17,982 nt of DNA from Candidatus Nanoanaerosalina archaeon (GTDB lineage Archaea > Nanohalarchaeota > Nanosalinia > Nanosalinales > Nanoanaerosalinaceae). The position numbers and the translations under genes are program-made. Where the stretch lies: the NCBI GenBank assembly GCA_022729275.1, contig JALDAH010000016.1, forward strand, positions 1-17,982, in the 5' to 3' direction. The notes under the pieces were generated by a model. That model did no database searches. It was given only the letters and a program-made list of their open reading frames with translations, and had not been told where the DNA came from. Positions 13,372 through 17,982 of this stretch are shown here, in pieces (positions within the stretch are counted from its first letter, which is position 1; the number at the start of each line of letters is the position of its first letter).

Positions 13372-13770
13372 ATGCTTGGGAAACTAGTAATTCTGTTTAT
13401 ACTTCTTCCAATCGCTGAGATGTATCTACTTCTTGAGATAGGTCTTAGGTTAGGTGTGGGTAACACAGTTGTACTGATAGTTATGACAGGTGTCTTTGGA
13501 GCTTTTTTGTATAAAACACAGAGCCATATAAATTTTGTTAAGATCGCCAATACAGTTCAACAAGGTATAATTCCTGATAAAGAGTTGTTTGAACATCTTC
13601 TGATAATAATTGGAGCTGTTTTACTTATGACACCCGGACTGATAACTGATTTTTCAGGTTTCCTTCTGCTGATACCTTTTACAAGACCTTTTATACGGAA
13701 GAGGTTGAAGATCTATCTGGAAAAAAAGGTAGGAGATAGCGTCGAGGTTAGAACCTATTCTCCAATATAG
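13372..13770 (+). CDS. fxsA: FxsA family membrane protein
   Basis: This 132-residue protein starts at ATG 13372, giving the normal family N-terminus (LVILFILLPIAEMYLLLEIG); a GTG at 13357 is an alternative. Three to four membrane segments are predicted. The hallmark LLMTPGLITDFSGFLLLIP (84-102) is intact and followed by the basic RPFIRKRLK. FxsA in Escherichia coli relieves F-plasmid exclusion of phage T7 when overproduced; its native function is unknown, and archaeal members are not characterised. The gene ends 16 nt inside the convergent aminopeptidase gene. Confidence 0.93.
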   Translation: MLGKLVILFILLPIAEMYLLLEIGLRLGVGNTVVLIVMTGVFGAFLYKTQSHINFVKIANTVQQGIIPDKELFEHLLIIIGAVLLMTPGLITDFSGFLLLIPFTRPFIRKRLKIYLEKKVGDSVEVRTYSPI

Positions 13771-15155
13771 AATGCTTTTGCAGCCCTATAAGTATTGTAT
13801 ATATCTACTTTAGAGCTTATCTCGTAAGGCGAATGCATGCTTAGGAGTGGAAAACCCATATCCACAACTTCCGATCCTCTCCTAGATAAGAACTTCGCCA
13901 CAGTTCCTCCACCACCTTTGTCCACCTTTCCAAGCTCAACAGGGTGGAAGGGTATATCCTCATCGTTGAATCTCTTTCTGACCTTTCCGATAAATTCTGC
14001 ATTTGCATCGTTTGCGGAATACTTGCCTCCCGAACCGGTGAATTTAACAAAACAGACACCCTGTCCTAGATTTATGGAGTTGTTTTCATCATGTACTTCC
14101 TTGAAAGTAGGATTCACAGCTGCTGAAACATCCATTGAGAGTGCTTCCACACCATCAAAAAAGCTATAAACTCCTTCATGGTATCTCTCATCTCCGTATT
14201 TTTGCAGTATTTTTGAGACGGTTTTTTCCAAAAACCTGCTCTGTATTGAAGTGTTCCCCTCACTACCTATCTCTTCCTTGTCAAAGAAACCAGCCATAAT
14301 TGTTTTATCAGTATTAGAATCCATAAAAGCCTTTAAAGAAACAAAAGAATGTCCTCTATCATCTTGTCCATAAGCTGCTACCATGGATCTGTCAAAACCC
14401 AGGTCTCTTGGTTCAATAGCAGGAACCGCTTCGATTTCAGCAGACATCAGATCTTCTTCTTCGAATCCATACTTTTCGTTCAGATGTCTCAATATCTGCA
14501 ACTTTACAGCTTCTTCTTTTCCTTCTTCAATAGGTATGTTACCCACCAAGATGTTAAGATCCTCTCCCTCTACAGCCTCTTTTAACTTTTTCTTGAGCTG
14601 ATCCTTTCCTAGATGGGGTAAAAGATCAGGAACGATAAAAACAGGGTCCTCATCTTCCTCACCTATAACTATCTCATGTTTATCTCCTTTTCTATCTATA
14701 ATTATTCCATGTAATGAGAGAGGAAAATTTGTCCACTGGTATTTCTTTATACCTCCATAGTAATGTGTGTCAGCTATACATAGATCGTTTCCCTCATACA
14801 GAGGTTTTTGTTTCAGGTCAAGTCTAGGAGCATCTAGATGCGAAAGCGTCATCCTCACATCTTCAAGATCTCTTCCTATCTTGATAAGCAATACCTGCTT
14901 TTCCTTGTTCTTGAAATATACCCTGTCTCCTTCTTTTAGTTCTTCGAAATCTTCCAGTGATTTATAACCATTCTCCTTAGCAAACTTCAAAACATTTTTG
15001 AAAGCTTCTCTTTCGGTTTTAGCATCCTTTAGAAATTCTTTATAATCCTCAGCCATATCAAAAACTTTCTCTTTATCTGTTTTTTTCCATGTGGATTCCT
15101 TCTTGAACAAAAGTTTTTCCTTCAAATTCTTTATCTCTTCTTTTTCATCAGCCAT
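13755..15155 (-). CDS. M18 family aspartyl-type aminopeptidase
   Basis: This 466-residue protein is of normal family length with all di-zinc motifs: SHLDAPRLDLK (105-115, H107), GGIKKYQW (134-141), AYGQDDRGHSFVSLKAF (261-277, metal Asp), FDKEEIGSEGNTS (291-303, catalytic and metal Glu), MDVSAAVNP (341-349, D342), DKGGGGTVAKFLS (412-424) and MHSPYEISSKVD (440-451, H441). M18 enzymes are large homo-oligomeric cytosolic metallopeptidases that remove N-terminal residues, often Asp or Glu, from short peptides. AAGGTG (15163-15168) lies 7 nt before ATG 15155, and a TTTAAAC element near 15190 is a TATA candidate. The role is probably peptide turnover downstream of the proteasome (inference). Confidence 0.95.
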   Translation of the reverse strand: MADEKEEIKNLKEKLLFKKESTWKKTDKEKVFDMAEDYKEFLKDAKTEREAFKNVLKFAKENGYKSLEDFEELKEGDRVYFKNKEKQVLLIKIGRDLEDVRMTLSHLDAPRLDLKQKPLYEGNDLCIADTHYYGGIKKYQWTNFPLSLHGIIIDRKGDKHEIVIGEEDEDPVFIVPDLLPHLGKDQLKKKLKEAVEGEDLNILVGNIPIEEGKEEAVKLQILRHLNEKYGFEEEDLMSAEIEAVPAIEPRDLGFDRSMVAAYGQDDRGHSFVSLKAFMDSNTDKTIMAGFFDKEEIGSEGNTSIQSRFLEKTVSKILQKYGDERYHEGVYSFFDGVEALSMDVSAAVNPTFKEVHDENNSINLGQGVCFVKFTGSGGKYSANDANAEFIGKVRKRFNDEDIPFHPVELGKVDKGGGGTVAKFLSRRGSEVVDMGFPLLSMHSPYEISSKVDIYNTYRAAKAFYIGE

Positions 15156-15162
15156 CTGGGAG

Positions 15163-15168
15163 CACCTT
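15163..15168 (-). promoter_or_regulatory. Shine-Dalgarno site of M18 aminopeptidase
   Basis: AAGGTG on the minus strand, 7 nt before ATG 15155, fixes the start. The 84-bp gap to the upstream Taw3 gene also contains GGTTTAAAC (about 15190-15198) as a TATA candidate. Confidence 0.6.
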
Positions 15169-15239
15169 TACAAAATTTATCAAAGAAAGTTTAAACCGGT
15201 TACCATTATTTCATTGATAGTTGAAACAAAAAAGGATTT

Positions 15240-15800
15240 TCATAAAATCTCTCTCAAATTTTGTTCGAGTCTTTCCATTCTCTCAAAGTTCTTGGAAATC
15301 TTATCATTAGCCTCTCTTACCATAAGTTCCAACATCTCTTCATCCGCCAAAACAGTTCCATACCTACCTAATGGTGTTGACAACCATTCTTCACCTATTA
15401 ACTGAAACATAACACGCTTTTTTATCTGAAATATGCCTGAAGATTTTAAACCTAATTTTTTAGCTTCTCTAACTACTTTAATAGCTTTTTCTATATTATT
15501 AGCGCATATGTGGAGTATAAAAGGCTCCATCTTGAACCATAATATCCCTTCATCAACAGGGTTGATCGAATCAGCTACTTCGTCAATCGATACTTCTCTG
15601 TGCCATTTTCCCAGAAAATTAAAGAACTTTTTGTCATCGTTTCTGGTATGACATACAACTATTCTGCCGCTACATGAGGATGTCGTGTAATAATCTTCTT
15701 TTGAATTGAAAAAGTCCACCAAATCTATTATTTTATCGTCCGCTTCTGCTTTATCCTTCGCTTTCTTCCATCTTTCTATTGCTTTTTTTCTTCTCTTCAT
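15240..15800 (-). CDS. taw3: TYW3/Taw3-like tRNA wyosine-pathway methyltransferase
   Basis: This 186-residue protein has the TYW3 signature: DLVDFFNSKEDYYTTSSCSG (26-45) followed by R46, WHREV (66-70), GILWFKMEPFILHICANN (85-102), AIKVVREAKKLGLKSSGIF (106-124) and a late STPLG (141-145). TYW3 enzymes N4-methylate the tricyclic base at position 37 of tRNA-Phe, one step in wyosine-type modification that keeps the frame at Phe codons. The other pathway enzymes (Trm5, Taw1, Taw2) are not in the window. A Lys-rich N-terminus suits RNA binding. A TATA-like TTTATTTAT lies about 26 nt before ATG 15800, with no Shine-Dalgarno site. Confidence 0.94.
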   Translation of the reverse strand: MKRRKKAIERWKKAKDKAEADDKIIDLVDFFNSKEDYYTTSSCSGRIVVCHTRNDDKKFFNFLGKWHREVSIDEVADSINPVDEGILWFKMEPFILHICANNIEKAIKVVREAKKLGLKSSGIFQIKKRVMFQLIGEEWLSTPLGRYGTVLADEEMLELMVREANDKISKNFERMERLEQNLREIL

Positions 15801-15843
15801 CCCAAAAAAATGGGTTATAAATAAATAAACCTTTATGGAAAAA

Positions 15844-16455
15844 TTACCTCTTCAGATATTTCACAACCATATCCATAGCAACATCGTTGTAACCTCCTCT
15901 GGGAATAATGATATCGCTGTGTTTCTTGGTCTCCTCTACGAAACTTTCATGCATAGGCTTTACTGTTTCTCGATACTGTTTCATAACAGATTCAAGTGTT
16001 CTACCTCTCTCTTTTATATCTCTTGAAACCCTTCTGAGAACTCTTTCATCTGCATCGGTGTCAACATAGACCTTTAGATCCATCATATCTCTGAGGTCTT
16101 TATCATACAAAGCGAAGATACCTTCGAGTATAATGTTCTCTTTTGGAACGACTGTTTCCGTTTCCTTCTTCCTTGTGTGTTTCTCAAAGTCGTAGAGAGG
16201 CATGTCTATCGATTCTCCTTCAAGAAGTGTTTTAACATGATTGAACATCAGATCCCAGTCAAATGCATCCGGATGGTCGTAGTTCTGTTCTTTCCTCTCC
16301 TCTATTGAAAGATTTTGTTGATCTTCATAATAATTATCCTGTGTCAGAAGCGTTATTCTTCCCTCAAGACGTTTTTCTATACCTTCAGCCACAGAGGTTT
16401 TTCCCGCACAAGTTCCTCCCCCTATACCTATAAAAAAATTCTCATAGACTTCCAT
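15844..16455 (-). CDS. udk: Uridine kinase family P-loop kinase
   Basis: This 203-residue protein carries a Walker A IGGGTCAGKTS (11-21; bacterial enzymes usually have GGSGSGKT), TQDNYY (38-43), NYDHPDAFDWDLM (58-70), MPLYDFEKHTRK (85-96), IILEGIFAL (108-116) and a lid region RRVSRDIKERGRT (141-153) before PMHESFVEETKK. This is the complete uridine/cytidine kinase plan, phosphorylating nucleosides for pyrimidine salvage. Phosphoribulokinase is related, but the DHPDAFD and YDF..H motifs favour uridine kinase. The start at ATG 16455 lacks a Shine-Dalgarno site. It follows the radical SAM gene after 45 nt. Confidence 0.93.
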   Translation of the reverse strand: MEVYENFFIGIGGGTCAGKTSVAEGIEKRLEGRITLLTQDNYYEDQQNLSIEERKEQNYDHPDAFDWDLMFNHVKTLLEGESIDMPLYDFEKHTRKKETETVVPKENIILEGIFALYDKDLRDMMDLKVYVDTDADERVLRRVSRDIKERGRTLESVMKQYRETVKPMHESFVEETKKHSDIIIPRGGYNDVAMDMVVKYLKR

Positions 16456-16500
16456 ATTTTTATCATTGTAAGGTAATACTAAAAACTTTTTGTTTGTTCA

Positions 16501-17982
16501 TCAACTGAAATATTTCTTGAATTCATCACCGAAAATTTCTAAAAAATGTTTCAAATCATCATAAGGTCTTTCAATAATAATGTTTCCCGCTCTCTTAGAA
16601 CCTATACCTGGTACTGATTTTAACTCCCTCAAGCTGGAACTGTTGGGATCAAGAGGGTGTCTTACACCTGTAACACTTCTGTATCCATAATCTGTGATTG
16701 CGACATCCATCTTTCTCCCTAAATCATATTTTTCATTTATTCCAACAAGAAGAGGGTATGATCCTAGAGGTCTTGCAAAGGTTGTTTTCCCGTCCCTGAA
16801 CTCTGTGTATACATTTTTCATTATAGTTCCTTTTGGAGCTACTCTTTGAAGCATCGGTCGATCTATATCTTCTCTTATCTTTTTCTTCCATTTCTTGAAT
16901 AAGTTTTTATGCTCCCTCACAAGTCTGTCGCCCAATTCCTCCATTTTTGTTCCCGGGTGTGTGGAAACCTGCCTGAGGTTTATCCTTCTCAAAGTCAGGT
17001 TTTTGTCCAGAACCCTCTTTAAAAAATCGTAGTTCTTCTTGAAGGTTTCTTCTGTTTGTCCTTTTAGACCATAAACAAAGTTTATACCTGGTAGAAGCTT
17101 GGGCAGACTTTTTCCATTGTCAGTTCTGAAACCACCTAAATCGTTCAATAACTTTACAGCTTCGAAGCATTCCTCATTGGTTATGGAAATATTGTTCTGT
17201 TTTTGTACTTCTTCATCAGCTGATTCTAGGCCCAAAGAACAAGTGTCTCCAGGGGTATTGTACTTTGAAATTATTTCTATGCATTTTTTTGATCTTTCAG
17301 GGAACTCTGAAACAGTATGTGCGTTGAAATTATCTAGGTGAAGTGTTTCGAGGTTGTCTACCGCTTCACTTATACCTCTGTAAAGTTTTCTCATTGCTTC
17401 GGGGTTTGGTTTAACACCGTCCCCACCATAAGTTAAAAAGTTAGGTGCCTGAAGCCTGAAATCGTTTATACCATACTTGTTCAACTCTTTTATTTCCTCA
17501 ACAACTTTTTCAGGTTCGCGAAAAACAGGTTTACCATATAGAGGTTCGACGCAGAACGAACAGTTGTACGGACAACCCCTACCTATCTTTATCTCAGTAA
17601 TTATGTACTCAGGATAGTTAGGATGTTGTTCAACTATAAAAGCTCCTTTCTTTGCCCATCTTTCAATTTCTTCTTTAGTTCTATTCCTCTCATTAAAACC
17701 TTCGAATCCGTTATTCAGAAGGTCGAAAGTAGCAGTCGCGACATCTCCGTCAACCGCTTTGAAGTCAAAAGTATCGGGTATGTCCCTTGAAACTTCTCCG
17801 CCACCATGTAAAACTCCGAATCTTACAGGGCCTCCGATTACAGAAACTCCTTTGTGATTTGCCGATATTTTTTCCATCTCCTCTTGCTTCATGTAATCTC
17901 CACCCACAGAACTAACAGGCACAGCCATTCCAGTTGAAACAATCAAAAAATCTGATTCGATTACTGCGGAATACTTATGGTT
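16501..17982 (-). CDS. Radical SAM protein with C-terminal helix-hairpin-helix (COG1031-like), 5' end cut
   Basis: The frame is open to the window edge, so the true start lies outside; 493 residues are visible. The N-terminal part (ESDFLIVSTGMAVPVSSVGG, then VSVIGGPVRFG) resembles the end of the Rossmann-like domain that precedes the radical SAM core in COG1031 proteins. The [4Fe-4S]/SAM motif is GCPYNCSFC (visible residues 136-144). A region with GTIMKNVYTEFRDG...VAITDYGYRSVTGV (about 385-440) resembles a TRAM fold, and VPGIGSKRA (457-465) is a helix-hairpin-helix core. The family is widespread in archaea and uncharacterised. HhH and TRAM-like parts suggest a nucleic-acid substrate, perhaps tRNA (inference). 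Confidence 0.88.
   Translation of the reverse strand, partial: NHKYSAVIESDFLIVSTGMAVPVSSVGGDYMKQEEMEKISANHKGVSVIGGPVRFGVLHGGGEVSRDIPDTFDFKAVDGDVATATFDLLNNGFEGFNERNRTKEEIERWAKKGAFIVEQHPNYPEYIITEIKIGRGCPYNCSFCVEPLYGKPVFREPEKVVEEIKELNKYGINDFRLQAPNFLTYGGDGVKPNPEAMRKLYRGISEAVDNLETLHLDNFNAHTVSEFPERSKKCIEIISKYNTPGDTCSLGLESADEEVQKQNNISITNEECFEAVKLLNDLGGFRTDNGKSLPKLLPGINFVYGLKGQTEETFKKNYDFLKRVLDKNLTLRRINLRQVSTHPGTKMEELGDRLVREHKNLFKKWKKKIREDIDRPMLQRVAPKGTIMKNVYTEFRDGKTTFARPLGSYPLLVGINEKYDLGRKMDVAITDYGYRSVTGVRHPLDPNSSSLRELKSVPGIGSKRAGNIIIERPYDDLKHFLEIFGDEFKKYFS

Noticed and set aside
13837..14169. Plus-strand 110-codon frame, with others inside the M18 gene
   Set aside because: Antisense to a complete M18 aminopeptidase with all metal ligands; no independent support.

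Overview
This window is a gene-dense, AT-rich stretch of archaeal chromosome. The archaeal markers are a tRNA-Glu gene with a 25-nt bulge-helix-bulge intron, an RNase P protein of the Rnp4/Rpp21 family, a Taw3/TYW3 wyosine-pathway protein, a Trm-G10 type THUMP methyltransferase, a presenilin-type GxGD protease, a DUF483 protein and a COG1031-type radical SAM/HhH protein. TATA boxes lie about 25-30 nt upstream of many start codons, so many lead transcripts look leaderless, while downstream operon genes carry Shine-Dalgarno sites. Short intergenic gaps and overlapping convergent genes suggest a compact genome. A DPANN-type lineage is possible, but this is inference and I cannot name a taxon. No stretch over 300 bases lacks a gene.

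Layout. (1) 1-3911, minus strand: an operon of three paralogous secreted or membrane-anchored acidic proteins. They share a signal/anchor segment, a conserved EIDFS.GEANDDL block, and a domain resembling the phage tail-collar family. The last gene also carries four to five InlB-like beta repeats and runs off the window. (2) 3972-4071: intron-containing tRNA-Glu(CTC). (3) 4130-5124: a PAP2-type membrane phosphatase and a DUF3467 protein. (4) 5207-7535: a thiol-redox neighbourhood with two glutaredoxin-like proteins, a small membrane protein, an HTH regulator and a thioredoxin reductase-like flavoprotein. (5) 7532-10450: an apparent operon of Trm-G10 methyltransferase, RNase Z and DUF483. (6) 10491-13770: presenilin-like protease, Rnp4, a pair of small three-TM proteins, an AI-2E family transporter and FxsA. 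(7) 13755-17982: M18 aminopeptidase, Taw3, uridine kinase and a radical SAM/HhH protein cut by the window edge.

Two themes stand out. The first is tRNA maturation: 5' processing (RNase P subunit), 3' processing (RNase Z), G10 methylation and wyosine modification genes lie within about 12 kb of an intron-bearing tRNA gene. The second is the surface-protein operon. Its phage-tail-like architecture on secreted archaeal proteins, with near-identical repeats in the large member, is the best candidate here for an undescribed system.
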